DNA from: Flavobacteriaceae bacterium
Lineage (GTDB): Bacteria; Bacteroidota; Bacteroidia; Flavobacteriales; Flavobacteriaceae
Direction: 5' to 3'
Assembly (NCBI GenBank): GCA_017856235.1
Contig: JAFMFH010000012.1
Coordinates: forward strand, 1 to 35,965
DNA: 35,965 bases
Shown: one piece after another, positions 21,118 through 30,818 of the stretch
Layout: each line of letters begins with the position of its first letter
How positions within the stretch are numbered: the first letter of the stretch is position 1
The notes under the pieces: generated by a model
What the model saw: only the letters and a program-made list of their open reading frames with translations
Database searches by the model: none
What the model was told of the DNA's origin: nothing
Made by a program: the position numbers and the translations under genes

Positions 21118-21486
21118 ATGGTACAACAAGAATCAAGACTTAAGGTAGCAGATAATACTGGGGCAAAAGAAGTTTTAACTATTAGAGTTTTAGGTGGAAC
21201 TAAAAGAAGATACGCCAGTTTGGGAGATAAAATTGTTGTTACTGTTAAAAGTGCAACTCCAACTGGATCTGTAAAGAAAGGTCAAGTCTCAATTGCAGTT
21301 GTAGTTAGAACAAAAAAAGAGGTTAGAAGAAATGACGGATCTTATATTAGGTTTGATGAAAATGCTTGTGTTTTATTATCTCAAACAGGAGAGATGAGAG
21401 GAACAAGAGTATTCGGTCCTGTTGCAAGAGAATTAAGAGATAAGCAATTTATGAAAATAGTTTCTCTTGCACCTGAAGTTTTATAA
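21118..21486 (+). CDS. rplN: 50S ribosomal protein L14
   Basis: A 122-residue protein at the subunit interface and the binding site of the silencing factor Rsf[19 protein letters not shown] at the start and the terminal [11 protein letters not shown] are canonical, and length is identical to most bacterial L14. rplX follows after about eleven bases. Confidence 0.98.
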   Translation: MVQQESRLKVADNTGAKEVLTIRVLGGTKRRYASLGDKIVVTVKSATPTGSVKKGQVSIAVVVRTKKEVRRNDGSYIRFDENACVLLSQTGEMRGTRVFGPVARELRDKQFMKIVSLAPEVL

Positions 21487-21497
21487 TATTGAATGTG

Positions 21498-21809
21498 ATG
21501 AATAAAATAAAAATTAAAAAAGGAGATCAAGTATTAGTTATTGCTGGAGAAAATAAAGGAGCGAAAGGTACAGTACTCAAAATTCTTTACAACTCAAATA
21601 AAGCAATTGTTGAAGGTATCAATACAGTAAAAAGACATACTAAGCCAAACTCTGAAAACCCGAAAGGTGGTATTGTTGAAAAACAGCTACCTGTAAATAT
21701 TTCTAATTTATCATTAATGACTAAGGATGGTGAGAAAACTAGGATAGGTTATAAAGTTGAGGATGGAAAAAAAGTTAGGATATCAAAAAAATCTAAAGAA
21801 ATAATCTAA
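21498..21809 (+). CDS. rplX: 50S ribosomal protein L24
   Basis: A 103-residue assembly-initiator protein with an N-terminal KOW motif ([20 protein letters not shown]). The ATG at 21498 ([10 protein letters not shown]) is taken as the start; in-frame TTG at 21489 and GTG at 21495 would add three residues not usual in the family. It ends two bases before rplE. Confidence 0.95.
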   Translation: MNKIKIKKGDQVLVIAGENKGAKGTVLKILYNSNKAIVEGINTVKRHTKPNSENPKGGIVEKQLPVNISNLSLMTKDGEKTRIGYKVEDGKKVRISKKSKEII

Positions 21810-21811
21810 AA

Positions 21812-22360
21812 ATGAGCTATATACCAAGACTTAAAGAATATTACTCAAACAAGATTGTTAATGAACTTAAAGACAAACTTCGCTTGGATAATATAATGCA
21901 GGTTCCTGTTCTAGAAAAAATTGTTATCTCAAGGGGAGTTGGTGCTGCAGTTAGTGATAAAAAACTTGTAGATCATGCTGTTGATGAATTGACACTTATA
22001 TCAGGTCAAAAAGCTTTTGCAACTTTATCAAAAAAGGATGTTGCGTCATTTAAGCTTCGTAAAGGGACTCCAATTGGAGCTAAAGTAACCTTAAGGGGAG
22101 AGAGAATGTATGAATTTCTTGACAGACTTATTACAATCGCTCTTCCTAGAGTTCGAGACTTCCAAGGTATAAATTCTAAAGGATTTGATGGACGAGGAAA
22201 TTACAATCTGGGAATTAGAGAACAGATTATATTCCCTGAGATAAATATTGATAAAGTGAATAAGATTGCAGGTATGGATATAACTTTTGTTACAAGTACA
22301 AACTCTGATAAAGAGGCTCATGCATTATTAACAGAATTAGGACTACCTTTTAAAAAATAA
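21812..22360 (+). CDS. rplE: 50S ribosomal protein L5
   Basis: A 182-residue protein of the central protuberance that binds 5S rRNA and contacts the P-site tRNA and S13. [34 protein letters not shown] and [10 protein letters not shown] are conserved. Length is normal. rpsN begins five bases later. Confidence 0.98.
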   Translation: MSYIPRLKEYYSNKIVNELKDKLRLDNIMQVPVLEKIVISRGVGAAVSDKKLVDHAVDELTLISGQKAFATLSKKDVASFKLRKGTPIGAKVTLRGERMYEFLDRLITIALPRVRDFQGINSKGFDGRGNYNLGIREQIIFPEINIDKVNKIAGMDITFVTSTNSDKEAHALLTELGLPFKK

Positions 22361-22365
22361 AAATT

Positions 22366-22635
22366 ATGGCTAAAGAATCAATGAAAGCTAGGGAAAGAAA
22401 AAGACAACGTATAGTTGCAAAATATGCTACAAAAAGGGAAGCATTAAAAGTTGCAAAAGATTATGTTGGTCTTCAAAAACTTCCTAAAAATGCATCTCCA
22501 GTTAGATTACATAACAGATGTAAACTTACTGGAAGACCCAAAGGATATATAAGACAATTTGGGTTATCTAGAGTTATGTTTAGAGAAATGGCTAATAAGG
22601 GTTTAATACCAGGAGTAACTAAAGCAAGTTGGTAA
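22366..22635 (+). CDS. rpsN: 30S ribosomal protein S14, zinc-free type
   Basis: An 89-residue S14 of the long, cysteine-poor form: where the short zinc-binding form has two CxxC pairs, only one Cys is present ([11 protein letters not shown]). It binds late in the 30S head. The terminal [24 protein letters not shown] region is standard. Zinc-free S14 makes the ribosome less dependent on zinc. Confidence 0.97.
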   Translation: MAKESMKARERKRQRIVAKYATKREALKVAKDYVGLQKLPKNASPVRLHNRCKLTGRPKGYIRQFGLSRVMFREMANKGLIPGVTKASW

Positions 22636-22645
22636 ATTAAAGATT

Positions 22646-23047
22646 ATGTATACAGACACTATTGCAGATTATTTAACTAGAATTAGAAATGCCAGCATGG
22701 CAGGACACAAAGTTGTTGATATTCCTTCATCTAATATTAAAAAGGATATCACAAAAATACTTTTTGATCAAGGTTACATTCTTAGTTATAAGTTCGAGGA
22801 AACAAAAAACAATCAAGGCAGTATAAAAATTGCTTTGAAATATGATTCAGTTTCTAAAGAACCTGTAATTAAAGAAATTCAAAGGATTAGTAAGCCTGGT
22901 CTTAGAAAATACTCTGGCTCTCAAGATTTCCCTAGAATTTTAAATGGTTTGGGAATATCAATAGTTTCAACATCTAAGGGTGTTATGACAGGGAAACAAG
23001 CTGCAAGCCAGAATATTGGTGGTGAATTAATCTGTTATGTATTTTAA
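22646..23047 (+). CDS. rpsH: 30S ribosomal protein S8
   Basis: A 133-residue primary binder of helix 21 of 16S rRNA. TDTIADYLTRIRNA at the start, RISKPGLRKY and the end GVMTGKQAASQNIGGELIC are diagnostic. In E. coli S8 represses the spc operon by binding the L5 start region; I cannot judge from sequence alone whether that operates here. Confidence 0.97.
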   Translation: MYTDTIADYLTRIRNASMAGHKVVDIPSSNIKKDITKILFDQGYILSYKFEETKNNQGSIKIALKYDSVSKEPVIKEIQRISKPGLRKYSGSQDFPRILNGLGISIVSTSKGVMTGKQAASQNIGGELICYVF

Positions 23048-23057
23048 AAAATAAGTT

Positions 23058-23600
23058 ATGTCAAGAATAGGAAATAATCCAATAAGTATTCCAGAAGGTG
23101 TCTCGGTTAACGTTGATAATAATGTTATCACCATTAATGGTAAAAATGGTCAAATGTCTCAAGTTTTTGATGGAGTAACTTTTGATATTTCAGATAACAT
23201 AATTCTAGTAAAAAGAAACTCTGAATCAAAGGATCACAAATCAAAGCATGGATTATATAGATCTCTGATTGCAAATATGGTAACAGGAGTTTCAGAAGGT
23301 TTCACAAAAGAACTTGAATTGGTTGGTGTAGGTTACAGGGCAAGTAATACCGGTCAGAAATTAGATCTTTCGCTCGGATTCTCTCATACAATTTTATTAG
23401 ATATAGCTCCTGAGGTTAAAGTCGAAGCTATTAATGAAAAAGGACAAAATCCAATTATTAAACTTACATCAATGGACAAGCAATTATTAGGTCATGTTGC
23501 TGCCAAAATTCGTTCTTTTAGAAAACCAGAACCTTACAAAGGAAAAGGAATTAAGTTCGTTGGTGAGCAAATAAGAAGAAAAGCAGGTAAATCAGCTTAA
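23058..23600 (+). CDS. rplF: 50S ribosomal protein L6
   Basis: A 180-residue protein of two repeated alpha/beta domains near the factor-binding site. It starts [15 protein letters not shown] and contains LVGVGYRA and the C-terminal signature [23 protein letters not shown]. Length matches the family. rplR follows after one base. Confidence 0.98.
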   Translation: MSRIGNNPISIPEGVSVNVDNNVITINGKNGQMSQVFDGVTFDISDNIILVKRNSESKDHKSKHGLYRSLIANMVTGVSEGFTKELELVGVGYRASNTGQKLDLSLGFSHTILLDIAPEVKVEAINEKGQNPIIKLTSMDKQLLGHVAAKIRSFRKPEPYKGKGIKFVGEQIRRKAGKSA

Positions 23601-23601
23601 T

Positions 23602-23961
23602 ATGGGAAATACTAAAATATATAGAAGAAATAGAATTAGACAAAGAATTAAAAAAGTAATTTCAGGTACATCAGATTTTCCTAGATTGTCTGTATTTAGA
23701 AGTAACAAAGAAATTTATTGCCAATTAATCGATGATGTTAGTGGAAAGACTTTAATGCAATCTTCTTCTAGAGATAAGTCTATTACTGACTTAAAATTAG
23801 CGACTAACATGGAAGTATCGTATAATGTCGGTAAGACTCTTGCAGAAAATGCTGTCAAAAAAGGTATTGAAAAAATAAAATTTGATAGAGGCGGTTACCT
23901 TTATCATGGAAGAGTTAAATCACTTGCTGAAGGTGCAAGGGAAGGTGGACTTAAATTTTAA
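23602..23961 (+). CDS. rplR: 50S ribosomal protein L18
   Basis: A 119-residue 5S rRNA-binding protein. It has a basic N-terminus ([16 protein letters not shown]), the core [19 protein letters not shown] and the end [26 protein letters not shown]. Typical length; two bases separate it from rpsE. Confidence 0.97.
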   Translation: MGNTKIYRRNRIRQRIKKVISGTSDFPRLSVFRSNKEIYCQLIDDVSGKTLMQSSSRDKSITDLKLATNMEVSYNVGKTLAENAVKKGIEKIKFDRGGYLYHGRVKSLAEGAREGGLKF

Positions 23962-23963
23962 TT

Positions 23964-24488
23964 ATGTATAAAAATTATAAAAACGTTGAACTTGTAAAAC
24001 CTGCAGGATTAGATCTTAAAGACAGATTAGTAGGTGTTCAAAGAGTAACTAAAGTAACTAAAGGTGGTAGAGCTTTTGGTTTCTCTGCTATTGTTGTTGT
24101 TGGAGATGAAAATGGTGTAGTTGGACATGGTCTTGGTAAAGCTAAAGAAGTTACAATTGCAATTTCTAAAGCTGTTGAAGATGCAAAGAAAAATTTAGTA
24201 AGGATTCCAATTGAAAATGCAACAGTTCCTCATGAACAAAAAGGTAAATTTGGGGGTGCTAAAGTATTTATTAAGCCTGCAACTGAGGGTACAGGTGTAA
24301 TTGCTGGTGGTGCAGTTAGATCAGTTTTAGAAGCTGTTGGTGTTCATAACGTACTTTCTAAATCACAAGGATCTTCAAATCCACATAATGTTGTAAAAGC
24401 TACTTTTGACGCACTTCTTAATTTAAGAAGTCCGTTAATGATTTCAAAACAAAGAGGTATTTCTCTTGATAAAGTATTTAAAGGATGA
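23964..24488 (+). CDS. rpsE: 30S ribosomal protein S5
   Basis: A 174-residue protein of the decoding region involved in translational accuracy. The double-stranded-RNA-binding-like N-terminal domain shows [16 protein letters not shown] and [13 protein letters not shown]; the C-terminal half has [20 protein letters not shown]. The TGA stop overlaps the rpmD start by four bases (ATGA), suggesting translational coupling. Confidence 0.98.
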   Translation: MYKNYKNVELVKPAGLDLKDRLVGVQRVTKVTKGGRAFGFSAIVVVGDENGVVGHGLGKAKEVTIAISKAVEDAKKNLVRIPIENATVPHEQKGKFGGAKVFIKPATEGTGVIAGGAVRSVLEAVGVHNVLSKSQGSSNPHNVVKATFDALLNLRSPLMISKQRGISLDKVFKG

Positions 24489-24673
24489 GTAAAAAAGTTA
24501 GAATTAAACAGGTAAGAAGTACAATTAAAAGACTAGAGTCTCAAAAGAGAACACTTAGAGCCTTAGGTCTAAGAAAAATTGGAATGGAAGTTGAACATGA
24601 GTTAAGTTCATCAATTTCAGGAATGATAGATAAAGTTAAACATCTTGTAGAGATTAATTCTGTAAACAAATAA
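24485..24673 (+). CDS. rpmD: 50S ribosomal protein L30
   Basis: A 62-residue protein. [13 protein letters not shown] and [13 protein letters not shown] match the family (the GLRK motif is diagnostic). Starts inside the last codons of rpsE (four-base ATGA overlap) and ends two bases before rplO. Confidence 0.96.
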   Translation: MSKKVRIKQVRSTIKRLESQKRTLRALGLRKIGMEVEHELSSSISGMIDKVKHLVEINSVNK

Positions 24674-24675
24674 TT

Positions 24676-25128
24676 ATGAGCTTAAATAATTTAAAACCTG
24701 CAAAAGGTTCTAATAAGACAAGTGGTAAAAGACTAGGTAGAGGACAAGGTTCTGGGAAAGGTGGTACCTCAACAAAAGGTCATAAAGGTGCTCAATCAAG
24801 ATCTGGTTATTCTAGAAAGATAGGTTTTGAGGGTGGACAAATGCCACTTCAAAGAAGAATTCCCAAGTTTGGTTTCAATAACATTAACAGAATTGAATAT
24901 AAAACTATTAATGTAGATGATATTCAAACCTTAGTCGAGAATAAAAAAATCAAAAAAGATTTATCCTTTGATAAGATGATTGAATTAAGAATTGCCAAAA
25001 AAGGTGATCTTATTAAAGTTTTAGGTAGAGGTAAAATTGATGTTCCGGTTAATGTTGCTGCACATAAATTTTCTTCATCTGCAGAAAAGTTAATTGAAAA
25101 GGCAGGTGGTAAAATAACAAAAATATAA
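24676..25128 (+). CDS. rplO: 50S ribosomal protein L15
   Basis: A 150-residue late-assembly protein. The Gly-rich extended N-terminus (KRLGRGQGSGKGGTSTKGHKG) and GFEGGQMPLQRRIPKFGF are diagnostic; the C-terminal globular part includes VNVAAHKFSSSAEKLIEKAGG. secY starts one base after the TAA. Confidence 0.97.
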   Translation: MSLNNLKPAKGSNKTSGKRLGRGQGSGKGGTSTKGHKGAQSRSGYSRKIGFEGGQMPLQRRIPKFGFNNINRIEYKTINVDDIQTLVENKKIKKDLSFDKMIELRIAKKGDLIKVLGRGKIDVPVNVAAHKFSSSAEKLIEKAGGKITKI

Positions 25129-25129
25129 A

Positions 25130-26482
25130 GTGAATAAATTAGTAGACATAATAAAAAGTATATACAGAATTAAAGAGTTAAAAGATAGAATTCTTTTCAC
25201 CTTAGGTTTACTATTAGTCTACAGGCTTGGTGCGCAAGTTGTGCTTCCAGGAGTTGATTCACTTGCTTTATCTGATCTTTCAACAAGATCGGACGGTGGG
25301 GGATTATTAGGTATTTTAAATGCATTCACCGGTGGTGCTTTTGCAAATGCATCCATATTTGCACTTGGAATTATGCCATACATTTCAGCATCTATTGTTG
25401 TTCAATTAATGGGTGTAGCCCTTCCTTATCTTCAAAAACTTCAGAAAGAAGGTGAGAGTGGTAGAAAAAAAATCACACAGATTACACGATGGTTAACAAT
25501 TTTTATATGTGTTGTTCAAGCACCTGCATATTTATATGGACTAAGTGCACTAGGTGTCCCAGAGAGTGCGTTTATATTCGGAAGAACACCAATGTTCGTT
25601 TTATCATCAATAATTATTTTAGTTACAGGTACAATTTTTGCTATGTGGCTTGGTGAAAAAATAACAGATAAAGGGATTGGAAACGGAATATCCCTTCTTA
25701 TTACTGTTGGTATTGTTGCTACTTTACCTCTGTCTTTTACACAAAATCTTGTCTCAAGAGTTTCTGAAAGTAACGGTGGTTTAATAATGGTAGTCATTGA
25801 ACTCGCAGTATGGTTGGTAATTATTCTACTATCAATACTTCTAGTTATGGCTGTTAGACAAGTTCCAGTTCAATATGCAAGAAGAAACTCAGTTCCTGGA
25901 TCTCAATCTTCAGGTATGTCAACAAGACAATACATACCTTTAAAGCTTAATGCATCAGGTGTTATGCCAATAATTTTTGCTCAGGCACTTATGTTTGCTC
26001 CTGCAACTTTAGGTAGTGTTTTTAGTGACTCATCAATGGGTCAGTGGCTTCAAGCAAGTTTTTCTGATATATTTGGATTATGGTATAATATTTTATTTGC
26101 ACTACTTGTTATAATTTTTACATTTTTTTACACTGCTATTACAGTTCCTACTAACAAAATGTCAGATGATTTAAAAAGAAGCGGTGGATTTGTTCCGGGT
26201 ATAAGACCAGGAAATGAAACTTCTGAATACCTAGACTCAGTAATGTCTCACATTACCTTTCCTGGATCTCTTTATTTAGCAGTTATAGCAATTTTCCCAG
26301 CTATAGTTGTCCAATTAATTGGAATGCAACAAGGTTGGGCATTATTTTATGGAGGTACATCTCTTCTTATTATGGTAGGAGTTGCTATTGATACAATACA
26401 GCAAGTAAATGCATATTTACTTAACCATCATTATGATGGTCTTATGAAATCTGGTTCAATGAGAAGTAAACCAACTATATAA
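25130..26482 (+). CDS. secY: Protein translocase subunit SecY
   Basis: A 450-residue inner membrane channel protein of the Sec translocon. About ten transmembrane segments can be traced, beginning at residues 20-35; [12 protein letters not shown] and the cytosolic loops VPVQYARR (SecA/ribosome contact) and the ending [15 protein letters not shown] are conserved. It is the only gene in the ribosomal run with a GTG start (GTG AAT AAA), one base after the rplO stop; no ATG fits better. Confidence 0.97.
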   Translation: MNKLVDIIKSIYRIKELKDRILFTLGLLLVYRLGAQVVLPGVDSLALSDLSTRSDGGGLLGILNAFTGGAFANASIFALGIMPYISASIVVQLMGVALPYLQKLQKEGESGRKKITQITRWLTIFICVVQAPAYLYGLSALGVPESAFIFGRTPMFVLSSIIILVTGTIFAMWLGEKITDKGIGNGISLLITVGIVATLPLSFTQNLVSRVSESNGGLIMVVIELAVWLVIILLSILLVMAVRQVPVQYARRNSVPGSQSSGMSTRQYIPLKLNASGVMPIIFAQALMFAPATLGSVFSDSSMGQWLQASFSDIFGLWYNILFALLVIIFTFFYTAITVPTNKMSDDLKRSGGFVPGIRPGNETSEYLDSVMSHITFPGSLYLAVIAIFPAIVVQLIGMQQGWALFYGGTSLLIMVGVAIDTIQQVNAYLLNHHYDGLMKSGSMRSKPTI

Positions 26483-26483
26483 T

Positions 26484-26699
26484 ATGGCTAAGCAAAAATC
26501 TATAGTACAAGAAGGTAAAATTATAGAGGCTCTTTCTAATGCTATGTTTAGAGTAGAACTTGATAATGGACATGTTGTTACGGCTCATATTTCTGGCAAA
26601 ATGCGTTTACATTATATCAAACTTCTTCCAGGAGATAAAGTAAAACTTGAGATGAGTCCATATGATTTAACAAAGGCAAGAATAACATTTAGAATGTAA
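26484..26699 (+). CDS. infA: Translation initiation factor IF-1
   Basis: A 71-residue OB-fold factor that occupies the 30S A site during initiation. [26 protein letters not shown] and [24 protein letters not shown] are standard. It sits one base after secY and six before rpmJ, the usual spc-cluster ending. Confidence 0.98.
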   Translation: MAKQKSIVQEGKIIEALSNAMFRVELDNGHVVTAHISGKMRLHYIKLLPGDKVKLEMSPYDLTKARITFRM

Positions 26700-26705
26700 A
26701 AAACT

Positions 26706-26822
26706 ATGAAAGTAAGAGCATCAATAAAGAAAAGAAGTAGTGAATGTAAAATCGTCAGAAGAAAAGGTCGATTATATGTTATTAATAAAAAAAATCCACG
26801 ATTTAAACAAAGACAAGGTTAA
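26706..26822 (+). CDS. rpmJ: 50S ribosomal protein L36, zinc-free type
   Basis: A 38-residue protein ([11 protein letters not shown]... ending FKQRQG) between infA and rpsM. The zinc ribbon of classical L36 (Cys11, Cys14, Cys27, His33) is broken: only one Cys remains (SSECK), and the positions of the later Cys and His are taken by Lys/Asn and Phe ([11 protein letters not shown]). It is therefore the C-minus form. Very basic, with the usual RRKGRLYVI core. Confidence 0.95.
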   Translation: MKVRASIKKRSSECKIVRRKGRLYVINKKNPRFKQRQG

Positions 26823-26824
26823 TT

Positions 26825-27199
26825 ATGGCAAGAATTTCAGGAATAGATATACCAAAGGATAAAAGAGGAGCAATAGCTTTAACCTACATATATGGAATAG
26901 GTAGAAGTCTTGCTTTAACAATTTTAGAAGAAGCTAAAGTTGATTCAAATAAAAAAGTTTCTGATTGGGATGATAAAGACATTGCTAGTATTAGGGATGT
27001 TGTCGGAAAACTTAAAATAGAAGGTGAATTAAGATCAGAAACTCAGTTGAATATTAAGAGATTAATGGATATTGGTAGTTTTAGAGGTATTAGACATAGA
27101 ACAGGTTTACCATTAAGGGGTCAAAGAACAAAAAATAATTCTCGAACAAGAAAAGGAAAAAGAAAAACTGTAGCTAATAAGAAAAAAGCAACTAAATAA
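26825..27199 (+). CDS. rpsM: 30S ribosomal protein S13
   Basis: A 124-residue protein of the 30S head contacting P-site tRNA and forming bridges with L5. [25 protein letters not shown] and [25 protein letters not shown] are diagnostic; the tail is very basic. First gene of the alpha cluster, two bases after rpmJ. Confidence 0.98.
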   Translation: MARISGIDIPKDKRGAIALTYIYGIGRSLALTILEEAKVDSNKKVSDWDDKDIASIRDVVGKLKIEGELRSETQLNIKRLMDIGSFRGIRHRTGLPLRGQRTKNNSRTRKGKRKTVANKKKATK

Positions 27200-27201
27200 T
27201 T

Positions 27202-27585
27202 ATGGCAAAATCTACAAGTAAAAAAAGAAAAGTAATTGTTGATGCAACTGGTGTAGCTCATTTAAACGCTTCATTTAACAACATTATTATATCAATTACT
27301 AATTTAAAAGGTGAAGTTATATCATGGTCTTCAGCTGGAAAAATGGGTTTTAAGGGTTCTAAGAAGAATACTCCTTTTGCTGCTCAAACTGCAGCAGAGG
27401 ACGCAGCTAAGGTTGCCCATGATGCTGGTGTTAGAAGAATTAAAGTTCTAGTAAAAGGACCTGGAAATGGAAGAGAATCAGCTATTAGAACTTTGCATAA
27501 CAATGGCTTAGAAGTTTCTGAAATCGTTGATGTTACTCCAATGCCACACAATGGATGTAGACCACCAAAAAGAAGAAGAGTTTAA
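27202..27585 (+). CDS. rpsK: 30S ribosomal protein S11
   Basis: A 127-residue platform protein near the mRNA exit. A basic N-terminus precedes ATFN-like [21 protein letters not shown], and the end [16 protein letters not shown] is universal. The fourteen bases after its stop, before rpsD, are the widest gap inside the whole ribosomal run. Confidence 0.98.
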   Translation: MAKSTSKKRKVIVDATGVAHLNASFNNIIISITNLKGEVISWSSAGKMGFKGSKKNTPFAAQTAAEDAAKVAHDAGVRRIKVLVKGPGNGRESAIRTLHNNGLEVSEIVDVTPMPHNGCRPPKRRRV

Positions 27586-27599
27586 TTAATAGAATTTAA

Positions 27600-28205
27600 A
27601 TGGCAAGATACAGAGGACCAAAAACAAAAATTTCAAGAAAGTTCGGTGAACCATTATTTGGGGAGGATCGTTCCTTAGAAAAAAAGAACTACCCGCCTGG
27701 GCAACATGGTAATACAAAAAGAAGAGCTAAAAAGTCAGAATATGCAATTCAGCTGATGGAAAAGCAAAAGGCCAAATATACTTATGGTATTCTTGAAAAG
27801 CAGTTTAGGAATATATATAGCAAAGCTAATAGAGGAAAAGGTATTACGGGTGAATTGCTTTTACAACTATGTGAATCAAGACTTGATAATGTTGTATTTA
27901 GGATGGGTATATCTAATACTAGAGATGGTGCAAGACAGTTAGTCTCTCATAAACATATTCTTGTAAATGGATCAATTGTTAATATTCCATCATATACTTT
28001 AAGACCTGGAGATACTATTTCTATAAGAGAGAAGTCTAAGTCTTTAAAGGTAATCGAGAGTTCTCTTAGAGAAAATATATCTGAATACGAATGGATAAAA
28101 TTTAACAGAGAACGTCTTGAAGGTGAATTTATTTCTCTTCCAGAAAGAGAACAAATTCCTGAAAATATTAAGGAACAACTTATTGTAGAATTATACTCAA
28201 AATAA
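27600..28205 (+). CDS. rpsD: 30S ribosomal protein S4, zinc-free type
   Basis: A 201-residue primary 16S-binding protein, accuracy factor and part of the mRNA entry helicase. The N-terminus ([17 protein letters not shown]) lacks the Cys cluster of zinc-binding S4 variants. The S4 RNA-binding domain is seen as [11 protein letters not shown]...[13 protein letters not shown]. Family members often autoregulate the alpha operon. rpoA starts five bases later. Confidence 0.98.
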   Translation: MARYRGPKTKISRKFGEPLFGEDRSLEKKNYPPGQHGNTKRRAKKSEYAIQLMEKQKAKYTYGILEKQFRNIYSKANRGKGITGELLLQLCESRLDNVVFRMGISNTRDGARQLVSHKHILVNGSIVNIPSYTLRPGDTISIREKSKSLKVIESSLRENISEYEWIKFNRERLEGEFISLPEREQIPENIKEQLIVELYSK

Positions 28206-28210
28206 AAAAT

Positions 28211-29203
28211 ATGGCAATTTTAAACTTTCAAAAACCAGATAAAGTAATCATGATTGACTCTACAGAGTCTCATGGTAAATTCGAATTTAGACCTCTAGAA
28301 CCAGGTTATGGTTTAACTATTGGCAACGCTCTAAGAAGAGTATTATTATCTTCTTTAGAAGGTTATGCATTTACATCTATCAAAATTGACGGTGTAGATC
28401 ATGAATTTTCTACCATTGAGGGTGTTGTTGAGGATGTAACAGAAATCATCTTGAATATAAAGCAAATTAGATTGAAAAGACAAATTGATGATATTGACAA
28501 CGAAAAGATTAATGTAATAGTTGGTAATCAAAAAGTTTTAAAAGCCTCAGATTTTCAAAAATTTATATCTGGCTTTCAAGTTCTAAATCCTGATCTTGTT
28601 ATATGTAATCTTGAGAAAAACGTTAAGCTAAGTATTGAGCTAAACATTGATAAGGGTAGAGGATATGTTCCAGCTGAGGAAAACAAAAAATATAATGAGT
28701 CTGTTGGAGTAATTGCTATAGATTCAATTTTCACTCCAATAAAGAATGTTAAGTATGATATTGAAAATTATAGAGTAGAACAAAAGACTGATTACGAAAA
28801 ACTTGTTTTTGAATTAGTTACTGATGGTTCTATACATCCTAAAGATGCTCTTACTGAAGCTGCAAAAATACTTATTCACCATTTCATGTTATTCTCTGAT
28901 GAACTTATTACTCTTGAGGCAGACGAAATTGCTCAGTCTGAGACATATGATGAAGAATCTCTTCATATGAGACAGCTTCTAAAAACAAAACTTATAGATA
29001 TGGATTTATCTGTTAGAGCTTTAAATTGTCTTAAAGCTGCTGAGGTTGATACATTAGGGGATCTTGTTTCTTTTAACAAAAACGACTTAATGAAGTTTAG
29101 AAACTTTGGTAGAAAATCTTTAACAGAGCTTGAAGAGTTAGTTATACTTAAAGGTTTATCATTTGGGATGGATCTTGCTAAATATAAATTGGATAAAGAT
29201 TAA
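28211..29203 (+). CDS. rpoA: DNA-directed RNA polymerase subunit alpha
   Basis: A 330-residue subunit that dimerises to start RNA polymerase assembly. The N-terminal domain (about 1-235) contains [20 protein letters not shown] (29-48) and [13 protein letters not shown]. The C-terminal domain (about 255-330) binds UP elements and activators; Arg269 and Asn272 in [12 protein letters not shown] match the DNA-contact Arg265 and Asn268 of E. coli, and [11 protein letters not shown] follows. A complete, ordinary alpha subunit, three bases before rplQ. Confidence 0.98.
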   Translation: MAILNFQKPDKVIMIDSTESHGKFEFRPLEPGYGLTIGNALRRVLLSSLEGYAFTSIKIDGVDHEFSTIEGVVEDVTEIILNIKQIRLKRQIDDIDNEKINVIVGNQKVLKASDFQKFISGFQVLNPDLVICNLEKNVKLSIELNIDKGRGYVPAEENKKYNESVGVIAIDSIFTPIKNVKYDIENYRVEQKTDYEKLVFELVTDGSIHPKDALTEAAKILIHHFMLFSDELITLEADEIAQSETYDEESLHMRQLLKTKLIDMDLSVRALNCLKAAEVDTLGDLVSFNKNDLMKFRNFGRKSLTELEELVILKGLSFGMDLAKYKLDKD

Positions 29204-29206
29204 ACA

Positions 29207-29644
29207 ATGAGACACGGTAAAAAAACAATTAAACTTGGTAGGAAATCAGCTCATAGAAAAGCCATGCTTGCAAATATGGCTTTATCATTAATTGAACATA
29301 AAAGGATTACTACTACGTCAACTAAAGCAAAAGCATTAAAGATTTTTATTGAGCCTTTAATCACCAAGTCTAAAAATGATACTACACATAATAGGAGACT
29401 GTGCTTTAGTAAATTGAGAAATAAAAATGGTGTTAAGATTTTGTTTGATGAAGTATCTCAAAGAGTAGCTAATAGACCAGGTGGATATACAAGAATAATT
29501 AAAGTAGGTAACAGAATGGGTGATAATGCATCCATGGCTATGATTGAGCTTGTTGACTTTAATAGCTTGTATAATCCGACACAAGCTCAAGAACCTCCTA
29601 TAGAACAAGTTGTTGATAAAGAAGAAAAATCTAAGTCTGAATAA
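29207..29644 (+). CDS. rplQ: 50S ribosomal protein L17
   Basis: A 145-residue protein at the tunnel exit side. [21 protein letters not shown] and the central [25 protein letters not shown] are diagnostic. After residue about 122 an acidic, low-complexity tail ([20 protein letters not shown]) extends it beyond the 115-130 residues of many L17 proteins; such tails are common in Bacteroidota. Last gene of the run, 21 bases before the terminator stem. Confidence 0.97.
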   Translation: MRHGKKTIKLGRKSAHRKAMLANMALSLIEHKRITTTSTKAKALKIFIEPLITKSKNDTTHNRRLCFSKLRNKNGVKILFDEVSQRVANRPGGYTRIIKVGNRMGDNASMAMIELVDFNSLYNPTQAQEPPIEQVVDKEEKSKSE

Positions 29645-29665
29645 TACAAATAAAAAGTAATCAAC

Positions 29666-29700
29666 AAAAGGACATATGTATTTCCATATGTCCTTTTTTT
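29666..29700 (+). terminator. Rho-independent terminator of the ribosomal protein run
   Basis: A perfect 13-base-pair stem, AAAAGGACATATG (29666-29678) with CATATGTCCTTTT (29685-29697), six-base loop, and T through 29700. It lies 21 bases after rplQ and before carA, so it closes the 16.5 kb run. On the opposite strand the U tract is only four bases. Confidence 0.88.
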
Positions 29701-29703
29701 GTG

Positions 29704-29720
29704 TATTTTTACTTTCCGAA
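29704..29720 (+). promoter_or_regulatory. Possible carA promoter -7 box
   Basis: TATTTTTA at 29704-29711 differs from TAnnTTTG in the last base and lies directly behind the terminator, ten bases before the carA ATG. With a terminator upstream, carA needs a promoter in this short space; a TTTG at 29698-29701 is too near to be its -33 element. Leader would be very short. Confidence 0.35.
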
Positions 29721-30815
29721 ATGACTTACCAAAAAAGGAAAAAAGGACTCGTACTATTAGCTGATGGTACGATTTTTTATGGTCGTTCTTCGGGAATCAA
29801 TGGTACTTCTTTTGGTGAAATCTGTTTTAATACAGGAGTAACTGGATATCAAGAAATATTTACTGACCCATCTTATTTTGGACAAATTATGTTAACTACA
29901 ACTTCTCATATTGGAAACTATGGTATCAAAATTTCTGAATCTCAATCAAGTAAAATTTATATTAGTGGACTAATCTGTAAAAATTTTAGTGCTGTAAACT
30001 CAAGATCAAATTCTAAGTCAATTAAAAAATGGTTTGAATCAAACAAGTTAGTTACTTTATGTGATGTTGATACTAGAGCACTTGTAAGATACATAAGAGA
30101 TAATGGTGCAATGAATGCTGCAATAACAACAGAAATTAACAAAATATCTCAGATCAAAGAAAAACTCAGTAACTTTCCAAGTATGGATGGCCTTGAATTA
30201 GCATCTAAAGTTTCTACAAAAGAATCATATGAAATTGGTAATAAACAATCTAGTAAAAGATTAGCAGTAGTTGACTTGGGAATTAAAAAAAATATTCTTG
30301 ATAATTTTATTAAAAGAGATCTATTTGTAAAAGTTTTTCCATATGATACAAGTTTTGATGAAATGATAAAGTTTAAGCCTAATGGATTTTTCCTTTCAAA
30401 TGGTCCGGGTGATCCCAAGCCATTAAAAATGGTGATAGATACAACAAGGAAAATTCTCGAAAAAAATTATCCCTTATTTGGTATCTGCCTTGGTCATCAA
30501 GTAATTGCACTTGCTAATAATATAAAAACATATAAAATGTTCAACGGACACAGAGGTATTAATCATCCTGTTCTAAATATCAATACAGGTAAAGGAGAAA
30601 TTACATCTCAAAATCATGGTTTTGCAGTTGATTTTGATTCTGCTGTAGCTAATAAGTCAGTTAAAATTTCTCATAAACATTTGAATGATCAAACAGTTGC
30701 AGGTCTTGAAATAAAATCTAAGAATTGCTTTTCTGTTCAATATCATCCTGAGGCTGGCCCTGGTCCTAATGATGGAAATTATTTATTTGATCAATTTATA
30801 TCAAAACTAATTTAA
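29721..30815 (+). CDS. carA: Carbamoyl phosphate synthase small subunit
   Basis: A 364-residue glutaminase subunit supplying ammonia to CarB for carbamoyl phosphate, used for pyrimidines and arginine. The N-terminal CPSase small-chain domain shows FGEICFNTGVTGYQEIFTDPSY (31-52); the class I amidotransferase domain has nucleophile Cys256 (GICLGHQ) and His342/Glu344 (YHPEA). The ATG at 29721 is chosen because the open frame further upstream runs into the terminator. carB is not in the window. eno begins three bases after the stop. Confidence 0.96.
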   Translation: MTYQKRKKGLVLLADGTIFYGRSSGINGTSFGEICFNTGVTGYQEIFTDPSYFGQIMLTTTSHIGNYGIKISESQSSKIYISGLICKNFSAVNSRSNSKSIKKWFESNKLVTLCDVDTRALVRYIRDNGAMNAAITTEINKISQIKEKLSNFPSMDGLELASKVSTKESYEIGNKQSSKRLAVVDLGIKKNILDNFIKRDLFVKVFPYDTSFDEMIKFKPNGFFLSNGPGDPKPLKMVIDTTRKILEKNYPLFGICLGHQVIALANNIKTYKMFNGHRGINHPVLNINTGKGEITSQNHGFAVDFDSAVANKSVKISHKHLNDQTVAGLEIKSKNCFSVQYHPEAGPGPNDGNYLFDQFISKLI

Positions 30816-30818
30816 CCA

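Noticed and set aside
29676-29720. Open upstream frame that would lengthen CarA by 15 residues
   Set aside because: It lies in the terminator hairpin; the ATG at 29721 fits the family start.
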